Program-made: the position numbers and the translations under genes | Notes under the pieces: generated by a model | What the model was told of the DNA's origin: nothing | The model's database searches: none | What the model saw: the letters and a program-made list of their open reading frames with translations, nothing else | Source: Desulfobulbus elongatus DSM 2908 | GTDB taxonomy: Bacteria > Desulfobacterota > Desulfobulbia > Desulfobulbales > Desulfobulbaceae | DNA: 41,679 nt | Assembly (NCBI RefSeq): GCF_000621145.1 | Contig: NZ_JHZB01000033.1 | Span: 1-41,679, forward strand | Reading direction: 5' to 3' | In this document: positions 1 to 7,101 of the stretch, piece by piece | How positions within the stretch are numbered: position 1 is the stretch's first letter | Layout: every line of letters begins with the position of its first letter

Positions 1-220
1 GCTTGGCGGTGACGGCCTGATAATCGCTCTTCCCAAGACACAGCAGACCGAGGTAACTGCGGATAACGTCGATCTCGGCAATGTGATCGCTCCCTTGGGC
101 CACCCTGCCAAGAGTTCGACCCAGGCCACTGTAGCGATTGATGCACGCGCCAACCAAGGCCAAGCCGGAGTGGCTGGTGTAGAATTCGTCGTTGCTTTGC
201 TCAAGGATAAACCGCTTCAT
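1..220 (-). CDS. IS1380-family transposase, N-terminal part (runs off the window)
   Basis: Reading the minus strand from the ATG at 220-218 gives 73 residues open to the window edge. It starts MKRFILEQSNDEFY and contains SGLALVGACINRYSGLG and SYLGLLCLGKSDYQAV, which match the conserved N-terminal block of IS1380-type DDE transposases as I know the family. A Shine-Dalgarno-like AGGTG lies about 6 bases before the ATG. The catalytic DDE residues would lie beyond the edge, so completeness cannot be judged. The element points away from the truncated recombinase at 347, and its terminal repeat should lie somewhere in the AT-rich 221-330 stretch, though I cannot fix its end. I am fairly sure of the family; activity is unknown. 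Confidence 0.75.
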   Translation of the reverse strand, partial: MKRFILEQSNDEFYTSHSGLALVGACINRYSGLGRTLGRVAQGSDHIAEIDVIRSYLGLLCLGKSDYQAVTAK

Positions 221-346
221 AATTTCACCTGCCAAGTGAGTTTTTAGGACAGGCGGATATTGCAATATTTTTACTGAAATTTCAATATGTTGATTTTAAC
301 TTTGCGTTGATTTTGTAGATGTTTTTTCACTGAACTAGGTATCAGG

Positions 347-721
347 GTGAAAGGGAAGGGGAGCAAATACCGGATGGTACCGTTTATGTCTGACCAATTT
401 GAGGAGGTGCTGAAGTCGGTATTGTCCGAGAGGGTTGACGGGCCATTGGTGGTAAATCCAAAAACAGGGTTACCCTATGCGACCATATGGAAACCGCTAA
501 AGAGGGCGGCAAAGAAAGCTGGGTTTACCCGTGAGGTAAATCATCATCTCTTGCGCCATACTTTTGCCACCTTGGCAGCAGAAAACGGTATGAATCCTCA
601 TGCGCTGCAGCGAATACTTGGCCATTCCAGTATTGAGATGACGAACAAAATCTATACAAATGTTTCCCGCGATTTCGTTGGAGATGAGGCAAGACGGCTT
701 CGTGACAAGAAACGTCCGTGA
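347..721 (+). pseudogene. Tyrosine recombinase (integrase), C-terminal catalytic fragment
   Basis: 124 residues hold the second half of a phage-type tyrosine recombinase: KGKGSKYR beta-strand lysine region (residues 2-9), HHLLRHTFAT with His67 and Arg70, LGHSSIEMTNKIYTNV with His93 and the nucleophile Tyr103. The SAM-like core-binding domain and the first catalytic Arg are missing. The only starts are a GTG at 347 without a convincing ribosome site and nothing better upstream; recombinase-like reading continues upstream only to about 329 (TELGIRVKGKG) before a stop at 308. The gene was therefore cut at its 5' side, most simply by the neighbouring IS1380 insertion. Without the first Arg it cannot be an active recombinase. 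It was probably the integrase of the element whose attachment scar lies at 1673-1716. Confidence 0.85.
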
Positions 722-919
722 CATATTGTCAAATATATTCCGTATAACATATTGAAATTAAATGATATAAAGTAAAAATGATAACTCCGACTGGCGCCGC
801 AGTCCATAGTCGAATAGAGCCTGCTGACCAGCGCCCTGGATCCCACCAACGTGTGGTATGCCGTTGCCAATAGAGTTGCCAACCTTGCCGCATTTCCGCG
901 ACTAGGCATTGTGGGATGC

Positions 920-948
920 TTGACATCTGGCATTTCTTACTATATCTT
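920..948 (+). promoter_or_regulatory. Predicted sigma-70 promoter of the toxin-antitoxin operon
   Basis: TTGACA at 920-925, a 17-base spacer and TATCTT at 943-948. Transcription would start near 955, inside the palindrome at 949-962 and just ahead of the antitoxin start. The stretch 722-919 before it holds no gene I can support; it has an AT-rich part with a TGACA/TGTCA repeat (719-731) overlapping the recombinase stop codon. Confidence 0.6.
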
Positions 949-962
949 AATGGTAAGCCATT
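949..962 (+). promoter_or_regulatory. Predicted operator palindrome for VapB/VapBC autorepression
   Basis: AATGG (949-953), TAAG, CCATT (958-962): a perfect 5-base inverted repeat right after the -10 box and 16 bases ahead of the antitoxin ATG. AbrB-type antitoxins and their toxin complexes usually bind such repeats at their own promoter. Function is inferred from position. Confidence 0.45.
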
Positions 963-978
963 GAACAGGAGGTAGGAA

Positions 979-1218
979 ATGATCTCAACGATAACCACCA
1001 AAGGTCAAGTTACGATTCCAGTTTCAATTCGTAAAAAATATGGTCTTTGCACCAACGACAGGGTTGATTTCGTCATCGAAGGTGACAAAATCGTTCTCGT
1101 TCCCGTGAAAACCCTTCGGGACTTTCGCGGTTCGGTGACCGGAACCGGAGACCCAGAAAAAGAACGGCAGGCCGCCAAGGAAGCAGTTAGCCGCCGGACT
1201 ATTGAGGAAATGTCATGA
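979..1218 (+). CDS. vapB: AbrB/SpoVT-type antitoxin (VapB-like)
   Basis: 79 residues. Residues 2-45 form a swapped-hairpin AbrB domain: STITTKGQVTIPVSIRKKYG followed by DRVDFVIEGDKIVLVPV, the DNA-binding fold of MazE/VapB-type antitoxins. The C-terminal 30 residues are charged and would wrap the toxin. GGAGGT sits 6 bases before the ATG, which fixes the start. The stop overlaps the toxin start by ATGA, the usual coupling in these pairs. It should neutralise the PIN toxin and, with it, repress the promoter at 920-948 through the palindrome at 949-962. Lower GC than the chromosome further right supports acquisition with the element. Confidence 0.88.
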   Translation: MISTITTKGQVTIPVSIRKKYGLCTNDRVDFVIEGDKIVLVPVKTLRDFRGSVTGTGDPEKERQAAKEAVSRRTIEEMS

Positions 1219-1625
1219 ACGTGAGTTTCCTCGATGCAAATATTTTTATTCGGTATCTCACCAACGATGATCCGGCCAAAGCCGACAGAGTGGAAAAACT
1301 TCTGGATCTCGCAGCTAGAGGAAAAGAGCGGTTGATGACTACAGAAATGGTCATCGCTGAGGTTGTCTGGGTTCTCGAATCCTTCTACAAATTGGGTAAT
1401 AGCGCCATCGGGCCGATGGTCAAAGCCATCCTGGCCACGCCTGGTCTTGAGGTCATTAACGGCCCCTTAGTGGAAAAAGCGATTGAACAGTATATGGAGC
1501 GGAACATCGATTTCATCGATGGCTATATTGTGGCGGTCATGGATCGTCATAAAGTCACTGAGATTTTTTCATACGATAAAAAACACCTGACACGGGTTGC
1601 GTCCATAAAACGCAAAGAGCCATGA
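1215..1625 (+). CDS. vapC: PIN-domain ribonuclease toxin (VapC-like)
   Basis: 136 residues, normal length for VapC. Acidic residues of the PIN site are in place: Asp7 in VSFLDANIFIRYL, Glu49 in VIAEVVWVL, Asp98 and Asp101 in NIDFIDGYIVAVM, and Asp120 in IFSYDKKHL. These bind Mg2+ for RNA cleavage; many VapC enzymes cut tRNA or the sarcin-ricin loop, but the target here cannot be read from sequence. The ATG overlaps the antitoxin stop by four bases. The pair appears intact, so it may help keep this decayed element in the chromosome. Confidence 0.9.
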   Translation: MNVSFLDANIFIRYLTNDDPAKADRVEKLLDLAARGKERLMTTEMVIAEVVWVLESFYKLGNSAIGPMVKAILATPGLEVINGPLVEKAIEQYMERNIDFIDGYIVAVMDRHKVTEIFSYDKKHLTRVASIKRKEP

Positions 1626-1636
1626 CTTTCCGGGTG

Positions 1637-1716
1637 TGGGCGGCTGTTTAATCAGGAGGGACGAGGGGTTAACTCTGACTCCGCTTATCGGGGTTCGAAT
1701 CCCTGTCCCCCAGCCA
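1637..1716 (+). other. tRNA-Gln(CUG)-like 3' fragment or decayed tRNA; probable attachment scar
   Basis: From 1673 on, this is a normal tRNA 3' part: loop CTCTGAC with a possible CUG anticodon (1675-1677), stem strand TCCGC, short variable loop, T-arm CGGGG-TTCGAAT-CCCTG (1689-1705), acceptor strand TCCCCCA, G and CCA (1714-1716). The ...CCCCAGCCA end is characteristic of tRNA-Gln. Upstream bases 1668-1672 (GTTAA) do not pair with TCCGC, so the 5' part is not that of a working tRNA. Bases 1637-1672 still show faint tRNA likeness (TGGGCGG, a GGAC D-stem), so a degenerate whole tRNA is the alternative. Tyrosine recombinases of islands often cross over in tRNA anticodon loops, leaving such a 3' copy. 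Confidence 0.6.
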
Positions 1717-1727
1717 CAAATACATTC

Positions 1728-1761
1728 AAGCATCTATCGAGAAATCGGTAGATGCTTTTTT
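1728..1761 (+). terminator. Intrinsic terminator
   Basis: A 13-base stem (1728-1740 with 1745-1757, one T-G wobble) with a GAAA loop and a run of T to 1761. It reads in the plus direction, 12 bases after the tRNA 3' end, so it is probably the native terminator of the tRNA; it would also end vapBC transcription. Confidence 0.85.
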
Positions 1762-1843
1762 CATTTCGCATTCAGTCCAATGAATCCGGACAGCGCATTG
1801 TTCAGTATGCTGTCCCTCCAATCTTACGGCTTTGGGACTTGTC

Positions 1844-2476
1844 TCAACCCAGTTCGTGGCTCTTGAGGTAAGTGCAGAACATATCCGCCATGGCGTCGGC
1901 GTAGGCTTCGATCTCAGCGGAGGTGCGGGGGCTTTCCGAAAAATGTTTCCCCACCGTGCTGAGCGTCGTGGTCATCAAATCGCCAACCAATGCTCGAGCA
2001 GCCTCTGAGGCATGGGGCAATGCCTCCTGCATGAAGGCCCGGACAATGCGGTTTCCTGTCGCTTTCGCTTCCTGCGCCTCGGGCGCGTCACGATAGAGCG
2101 GGGCGGCGTCATTGAGCGCCACACGTATCCCGGCCTCCTCGCATTCCGAGCGGATGAAGGCGTGGACCAAGGTACGCAACCGATCAAGCGGCGGTTTGCG
2201 GACGTCCTCGAGGATGCCGCGCAGCAATTCGGTCGTTTGCCGCCATTCGTCGCTCTGGAGCCTAAACAGGATCGCCGCTTTGTTCGGAAAATACTGATAG
2301 AGCGATCCGACGCTGATGCCCGCTTTTTCGGCCACTCGCGCCGTGGTGAAGCGTTGCGCCCCTTCCTTTGCCAAAACCTGAACAGCAGCCTCCAGAATTA
2401 TGGCGACAAGCTCGGTAGAGCGGGTTTGTTTGGGCTGTTTTCGTAAGGAAATCTGGATAGTTCGGCGGTCGGTCAT
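1844..2476 (-). CDS. TetR/AcrR-family transcriptional regulator
   Basis: About 210 residues from the ATG at 2476; a TTG at 2491 would add five residues and is less likely. Residues about 20-66 form the TetR DNA-binding head, with helix-turn-helix FTTARVAEKAGISVGSLYQYFPNKAAIL, the family's best conserved stretch. The C-terminal two thirds are the helical ligand-binding and dimer part, whose ligand cannot be told. It is divergent from the O-methyltransferase gene at 2570, and the 93 bases between carry a promoter and an inverted repeat, so it probably represses that gene and itself. Neither start has a strong Shine-Dalgarno sequence. Confidence 0.88.
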   Translation of the reverse strand: MTDRRTIQISLRKQPKQTRSTELVAIILEAAVQVLAKEGAQRFTTARVAEKAGISVGSLYQYFPNKAAILFRLQSDEWRQTTELLRGILEDVRKPPLDRLRTLVHAFIRSECEEAGIRVALNDAAPLYRDAPEAQEAKATGNRIVRAFMQEALPHASEAARALVGDLMTTTLSTVGKHFSESPRTSAEIEAYADAMADMFCTYLKSHELG

Positions 2477-2497
2477 GGGCAGGGGCTGCAATGCGAA

Positions 2498-2530
2498 TTG
2501 TAAACATGAATAATTCGTCGTATTTTATTC
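2498..2530 (+). promoter_or_regulatory. Promoter for the O-methyltransferase with overlapping inverted repeat
   Basis: TTGTAA (2498-2503), 17-base spacer, TATTTT (2521-2526). The inverted repeat GAATAA (2508-2513) / TTATTC (2525-2530), 11 bases apart, covers the spacer and -10 box, the position expected for a TetR operator. The link to the divergent regulator is inferred. Confidence 0.45.
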
Positions 2531-2569
2531 CGGCATAAAGATGGAATCAACCTTAAACCGGAGGCTTAT

Positions 2570-3235
2570 ATGACTACCTTGACCACCGCCCCTCTCGCTC
2601 CGCTGCTCGAGCGCCTGTTTGCAGAGGACGATGCTGCCTCGGCGGCAGTGACCGCGGCAATGGCCGATCTCTCCGAAGAAGAGCAGGCGCGCCTGATGCG
2701 CAGCAAAACAGCGTACCTTGATTTTTACGGACGACTGCGGGATGTTCCGCTTGCTGTTTCGCGCGAGACAGGCGCGTTGCTCTACATGCTGGCGCGGGGC
2801 TGCGGCGCGCGGACGATTGTTGAATTCGGGACCTCGTTCGGCATCTCGACGCTGCACCTCGCTGCAGCTTTGCGGGACAATGGCGGCGGCCGTCTGATCA
2901 CCAGCGAGTTCGAGTCCGCCAAGGTGGCGCGGGCTCGGGAAAACATGGTGGCCGGCGGGCTTATCGATCTGGTGGAAATTAGGGAAGGAGACGCTCTGCA
3001 GACGCTGGGCATCGATCTCCCCGAAACCATCGACCTGCTGCTGCTCGACGGCGCCAAGGCGCTCTATCCCGCGATCCTGAGCCTGGTGGAAAGCCGCCTC
3101 AGGCCGGGAGCGCTCATCATCGCCGACGACGCCGACTATAGCCCCAGTTACCTGGCGCGCGTGCGCTCGCCCGCAGAGGGCTACTTATCTACACCGTTCG
3201 CCGAAGATGTCGAGCTGTCCATGCGACTTGGGTGA
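2570..3235 (+). CDS. SAM-dependent O-methyltransferase
   Basis: 221 residues, the usual size of the class I CCoAOMT/COMT-like O-methyltransferases. SAM-binding motif I is IVEFGTSFGISTLHLAAAL (about residues 83-101); the acidic strand LITSEFESAKV follows, then IDLLLLDGAKALYPAIL and GALIIADDADYSP, where the Asp residues would bind the metal and position the hydroxyl substrate. GGAGG 8 bases upstream of the ATG supports the start. The substrate cannot be named. Divergent pairing with a TetR regulator suggests induction by a small aromatic or similar compound, perhaps as a detoxifying modification. GC content matches the chromosome, so it is outside the AT-rich element remnant. Confidence 0.85.
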   Translation: MTTLTTAPLAPLLERLFAEDDAASAAVTAAMADLSEEEQARLMRSKTAYLDFYGRLRDVPLAVSRETGALLYMLARGCGARTIVEFGTSFGISTLHLAAALRDNGGGRLITSEFESAKVARARENMVAGGLIDLVEIREGDALQTLGIDLPETIDLLLLDGAKALYPAILSLVESRLRPGALIIADDADYSPSYLARVRSPAEGYLSTPFAEDVELSMRLG

Positions 3236-3348
3236 AACCAACCGCGCGGGCACGTACACATGGAAAGGGTGCGCCATCAGCCTTGTCGAAGGTTGAAAAG
3301 CCGTTTCCTTGGGGGCTGGGGCGGTGTTGGCCCGATACCGCCAGAATA

Positions 3349-3951
3349 TCACTTGCTTCCTGCAATGGCCGCCGCGATTTCTTCGCCAAGCCGGCCGATG
3401 TTGCGCTGCTGGGCCGCGATCCAGGCGTCGTAGCTGCTATCGGCAGACTGTTCGTGCAGTACGGTGCGGCGCGTGAGCCGGGTCGTCCTGCTGTCGGGGT
3501 CGACCAGGGACCAGCGGACGGCCAGGGTGGCTTCCTTGCCCAATGTCCCTTCCATGGCCAAAACGTCGAGGATGATCTGGTGGGTCGGCTTCAGGGGCTG
3601 TCTAACGGGATAGATGGCCACCTGTTCCGTTCCCAGCTTGCCGGCCAGTTGTTCGCCGATGGCGCGGGCGAGATCGCGGTCGAGTTCGCCCGCCCACCGG
3701 TGCCGGTCGCTCAACTGGTAGCGGCCCCCCGCGCCGCCGGTCACGATTTGGGATGTCTTGAGCAGGTCGGGAATCGTCACCGGCCCGACCAGGATCGCCA
3801 TGCGGCCGGAGGAAGGGGCGGGGTGCGGCACAAGGTCGGGGGCATACAGGCTGTGATGTATCTGTGGCGAGGCGGGACCGCATCCCGCCAGGGGCAGCAG
3901 AACCGGTCCGGTCAGAAGCAGGCAGACGAGGATGAAAGGCACTTTATTCAC
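3349..3951 (-). CDS. pqiC: PqiC-type outer-membrane lipoprotein of the Pqi intermembrane transport system
   Basis: About 200 residues. I prefer the GTG at 3951 because GGAG precedes it by several bases inside the pqiB end; an ATG at 3972 would add seven residues. From the GTG start a hydrophobic signal ends in lipobox LAGC with Cys24. The rest has the ABC-type transport auxiliary lipoprotein fold typical of PqiC/YmbA: a strand segment GRMAILVGPVTIPDLL early and DSRTTRLTRRTVLHEQS late. In E. coli PqiC anchors the PqiB tube at the outer membrane. It is the last gene of the pqi operon and overlaps pqiB by eight bases. Confidence 0.85.
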   Translation of the reverse strand: MNKVPFILVCLLLTGPVLLPLAGCGPASPQIHHSLYAPDLVPHPAPSSGRMAILVGPVTIPDLLKTSQIVTGGAGGRYQLSDRHRWAGELDRDLARAIGEQLAGKLGTEQVAIYPVRQPLKPTHQIILDVLAMEGTLGKEATLAVRWSLVDPDSRTTRLTRRTVLHEQSADSSYDAWIAAQQRNIGRLGEEIAAAIAGSK

Positions 3952-5575
3952 CGGTTTTCTTCTCCTTGCCAAACAGAATCGATTGCGGCTGGCTGTCCAG
4001 GGTGTTGGCCAGTTCGCGCAGGGCGCGCAGGGTCAGGGACAGCTCTTCCAATGTCTTGGTGGCGGAATAGTTCAGGGGCGAGTCCTTGCCCACGCCCTGC
4101 TGCACCTCCACCAGGGTCTTCTGCAACTCGACGAGGGTCGCCTGCAGACCGGGCATGGTCTCGGCATTCAGTTTTTTCGCCAACCCACCGATCTCCGCCG
4201 CCGCACTCTTCGCCTCCTTCAGGGTGTGTTGCAGCTCGCCGCTGACTTGGTCGAATTTGACCTTCTCGAGGTTGGCGACAATTTTGCTCAGCCCTTCCTG
4301 CAACCGCTCGAAGGACCCCGGAACGGTCGGGATCACCTGGACGCCGTTGCGCATGGACAGTGTCGCCTTGGGGGCGTCCGGGACGAACACCAGGTTGACC
4401 ATCAACTGGCCGGTCAGGAGGTTGGCGCTCTGCAACTGCGCCCGCAATCCCTGCTCCTCCACCAGCACCTTGGTCAGGGCGTCGGGATCGTTCTCAAATA
4501 TTTTCCTGGCCCGTTCTACCTGGGTTATGCCCAACCGTTCCGGTTCCACGGCCACGGTCACCGGGACCGTGAACTTTCTCTTGTCGGCATCGAATTCCAG
4601 TTTGAGGTCGACCACTTCACCCAGTTTGATGCCATAGAGTTCGACCGGGGCGCCGATGCTGAGCCCGCGCACCGATTCGTCGAACAGGAGCACGTAATAG
4701 TTGCGGAGCGTGTATTTTTTTTCCTGGCTGGCGTTGTGATCGGCATAGAGGTAAAAGAGGGCGTTTTCCCCGGCCGCCTCGCCCGGCTGAGTCTCCTCGG
4801 GAAGATCGAAGGCGATCCCGCCGGTGAGAATCGAGACCATGGATTGGGTCTCGACCTTGAGTCCCTGGGCGTTGAGGGTGACATCGAAGCCGCTGGCGTT
4901 CCAGAAGCGGGTGTTTTCGGTTACCCGGACGTGGTGCGGCGCCTCGACGAAAATCTTGATGTTGACCGCCTTGCCTTCCCGGTCAAAGCCGTAGCCCACC
5001 ACCTGTCCCACCTGGATCTGCCGGTAATAGACCGGCGCGCCGATGTCGAGGGAGCCCAGCGCCTCGGCCTGGAGGACGAAATGCCGCCCCGGTTGGCCGA
5101 CGGTCACCACCGGCGGCACTTCCAGGCCGGTGAAATGCCGGCTCGGGGAGCCTGCCCTGTTGCCGTCGATGCCGATGTAGGCGCCGGAAAGCATCGTGCT
5201 CAGGCCGGAAACCGAACCGCCGCTGATGCGCGGCCGGACCACCCAGAATTTGACCTGGTCGGTCAGATAGGGCTCGCTGCCCTTGACCATCTTGGCGGTG
5301 ACCACCACTGTGGAGGCGTCGTCGTTCAGGGCGATGGACTCGACCTGGCCGATTTCGACATCCTTGAACTTGATCTTGGTCTTGCCGGCCTCCAGGCCGT
5401 CGGCGGTGGCAAAGGCGATGGTTATGGTCGGCCCTTTTTCCCTGATGGCCTTGAACGCGAGCCAGCCGCCGATCGCCAGGGCCACCAGGGGCACGATCCA
5501 GACAATGGAAAAGCGCCGTTTGCCCTGCGCGGTCGCGGCCGCGGCATGAGGCTCAAGCTGTGCGCCGTCACTCAT
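3944..5575 (-). CDS. pqiB: PqiB: MCE-domain intermembrane lipid transport protein
   Basis: 543 residues from the ATG at 5575, close to the E. coli length. GGAGG lies just ahead and the ATGA overlap with the upstream stop supports this start. One membrane helix (about 23-42, FSIVWIVPLVALAIGGWLAF) is followed by three MCE domains: about 48-140 (TITIAFATADGLEAGKTKIK), 160-220 (ALGSLDIGAPVYYRQIQVGQV) and 280-380 (VRGLSIGAPVELYGIKLGEV). A long helical tail (about 430-520, rich in LQ, LKEA and VEVQQ) would form the needle described for PqiB. It stacks as hexamers to carry lipids between inner and outer membrane. Confidence 0.95.
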   Translation of the reverse strand: MSDGAQLEPHAAAATAQGKRRFSIVWIVPLVALAIGGWLAFKAIREKGPTITIAFATADGLEAGKTKIKFKDVEIGQVESIALNDDASTVVVTAKMVKGSEPYLTDQVKFWVVRPRISGGSVSGLSTMLSGAYIGIDGNRAGSPSRHFTGLEVPPVVTVGQPGRHFVLQAEALGSLDIGAPVYYRQIQVGQVVGYGFDREGKAVNIKIFVEAPHHVRVTENTRFWNASGFDVTLNAQGLKVETQSMVSILTGGIAFDLPEETQPGEAAGENALFYLYADHNASQEKKYTLRNYYVLLFDESVRGLSIGAPVELYGIKLGEVVDLKLEFDADKRKFTVPVTVAVEPERLGITQVERARKIFENDPDALTKVLVEEQGLRAQLQSANLLTGQLMVNLVFVPDAPKATLSMRNGVQVIPTVPGSFERLQEGLSKIVANLEKVKFDQVSGELQHTLKEAKSAAAEIGGLAKKLNAETMPGLQATLVELQKTLVEVQQGVGKDSPLNYSATKTLEELSLTLRALRELANTLDSQPQSILFGKEKKTGE

Positions 5576-6201
5576 ACATCCTCCTCGACAACATCCCACA
5601 TCAATCGCGGGTCGAAACTTTCAGCGGCGAACATGGTCAGCACCACCACCGCGGCAAAATAGACGGCCGCCGGCCCCGCCTCGATGGCGGCGACGGCGCC
5701 GAGCTTGACCAGGGCCACCAGGATGGTGACCACATAGATATCGACCATGGACCAGCGGCCGACCAGTTCGGTCAGACGGTAGAGGGTGGTCCGGTCCTTC
5801 GGCCGCCAGGCGGAGCGGAACCGCACGCTCAGCAGGAGAAAGATCAGGATCGACAGTTTGGCGAACGGCACGAAGATGCTGGCGACGAAGATCACCACCG
5901 CGATCTCCCAGGAGCCGGTCTGCATGAAATAGATGACCCCACTCATGATGGTGTCGGCCTGCTTGGCCCCCAGCGTGATGGTGACGGTGATCGGCAGGAC
6001 ATTGGCCGGCACGATGAGGACGATGGCCGCCCAGACCAGGGCCCAGGTGCGGGCCAGGCTGTTGGGCTTGCGCAGGTGCAGGCGGGCGCCGCAACGTGGG
6101 CAGCGCGCGTGGGTGCGTGCCTGGTCCGCGTCGACCAGGAGATGGCAGTCGTGGCAATTGACCAGGCCCAGTTGCCGGGCGGTGGAGGGGCGGACATTCA
6201 T
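5572..6201 (-). CDS. pqiA: PqiA-domain inner-membrane protein (second half-size copy)
   Basis: 209 residues. The ATG at 6201 overlaps the previous stop by ATGA. It opens with a zinc ribbon, CHDC (about 16-19) and CPRC (about 34-37), followed by four hydrophobic helices: LARTWALVWAAIVLIVPANV, EIAVVIFVASIFVPFAKL with ILIFLLLSV, MVDIYVVTILVALVKLG and AVYFAAVVVLTMFAAESFDP. E. coli PqiA is one protein of about 417 residues made of two such halves; here each half is a separate gene. It is the inner-membrane partner of PqiB. An open frame continues upstream of 6201 but overlaps the first half-gene and is not protein-like. Confidence 0.88.
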   Translation of the reverse strand: MNVRPSTARQLGLVNCHDCHLLVDADQARTHARCPRCGARLHLRKPNSLARTWALVWAAIVLIVPANVLPITVTITLGAKQADTIMSGVIYFMQTGSWEIAVVIFVASIFVPFAKLSILIFLLLSVRFRSAWRPKDRTTLYRLTELVGRWSMVDIYVVTILVALVKLGAVAAIEAGPAAVYFAAVVVLTMFAAESFDPRLMWDVVEEDV

Positions 6202-6899
6202 CGGCGCAGGTCCAGGCGGTCCCAGAGCAGGGGCGCATCGAGGCTCGAATAGGCTCCGGCCATGACGAAGATCAGAACGCCGAAGGAAAAGACCGACACG
6301 CCGGGGACGATGGTCGCCATGTGGCCCAGTTTGACCAGGGCGACCAGGATGCCGATCATGAACACCTCCATCATCCCCCAGGGCGCCACCTCCTGGACCA
6401 GGCGGAAAACGCGGGCGGCATGGAGGGCCGGCCGCCGGCCCCACTGCAGCGGCGCCAGGATGTAGAGCAGGCCGATCATCTGCACCAGCGGCACCAGCAC
6501 GCAGGTGAACAGCACGAGACAGGACAGCCCCTGCAATTCCTGCTTCCACAGTTCGCGGATGCCGGTGAGCAGCGTGGTTTCCTGGACAAGGCCGCCGCTT
6601 TTGATCGCCAGGAACGGAAAGCTGTTGGAGAGGACAAACAGGATCAGCGCCGTCAGGGTGAGGGCCAGGGAACGGGCGACGCTGTCGGGTTTGTGGCGAT
6701 GCAGCACCGCCCCGCAGCGGCTGCAGAGCAGGGTGGCCGGCTCGTGCGGCGTAAGTTTGTGCAGCAGGTCGCAATCGGGGCAGGCGACGAGGCGGGCCGG
6801 AACCCGGGGGGACTGCGGCGCATCGGCACCGGCAGGCCCGGATTGGCCGGGCGGCTGCGGCTGGGACTGCGGGCCGCGCATGCTGGGATCTGGGGTCAT
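6198..6899 (-). CDS. pqiA: PqiA-domain inner-membrane protein (first half-size copy)
   Basis: 233 residues. A proline- and glutamine-rich N-terminus of about 35 residues precedes a zinc ribbon with CPDC and CSRC, then the four-helix PqiA unit: SLALTLTALILFVLSNSFPF, LSCLVLFTCVLVPLVQMIGL, MMEVFMIGILVALVKLGHM and VFSFGVLIFVMAGAYSSLD. This matches the N-terminal half of E. coli PqiA. The ATG at 6899 has no clear Shine-Dalgarno sequence, and the ATG at 6881 is a possible alternative. It heads the pqi operon, in which every gene overlaps the next. In E. coli the operon responds to paraquat through SoxS; no soxS-like site was identified here. Confidence 0.88.
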   Translation of the reverse strand: MTPDPSMRGPQSQPQPPGQSGPAGADAPQSPRVPARLVACPDCDLLHKLTPHEPATLLCSRCGAVLHRHKPDSVARSLALTLTALILFVLSNSFPFLAIKSGGLVQETTLLTGIRELWKQELQGLSCLVLFTCVLVPLVQMIGLLYILAPLQWGRRPALHAARVFRLVQEVAPWGMMEVFMIGILVALVKLGHMATIVPGVSVFSFGVLIFVMAGAYSSLDAPLLWDRLDLRR

Positions 6900-7101
6900 G
6901 GAAACAGAAAAACGGATCGTTTTCGGCAGGCGGCTTAGCCTATCGGGTATGCGGCATGGTCATTGGCGCCCGCCCCGCGGACCGGTGCGGCGGCCGGTCC
7001 ACGGCGGTGCTTCGCCATGCGGGGAACATCTTGGTCTTAGCAGGGAATATGTACCAGAAAGCAGGGGCGCTGCCAATACCCTGTTGGAGAATGCCGCCCG
7101 C
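6900..7101. other. Intergenic region between pqi and efflux operons
   Basis: No gene seen. A GC-rich inverted repeat, GGACCGG (6979-6985) with CCGGTCC (6994-7000), could stop transcription from the efflux operon upstream, but no T run follows. The pqi promoter should be in the part nearest 6900; I could not pick a convincing -35/-10 pair. Confidence 0.35.

Noticed and set aside
818-962. Open frame reading LLTSALDPTNVWYAVANR without a start
   Set aside because: A stop precedes it directly, no start codon with ribosome site is present, and no family was recognised; it may be a gene scrap but cannot be supported.
3932-5662. Long plus-strand frame opposite pqiB
   Set aside because: It mirrors the strong PqiB frame and is rich in Gly, His, Gln and Arg as expected for antisense of GC-rich genes.
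5640-5700. GC-rich repeats in the pqi and efflux genes that look like hairpins
   Set aside because: They lie within well-supported coding sequence and follow from codon bias.
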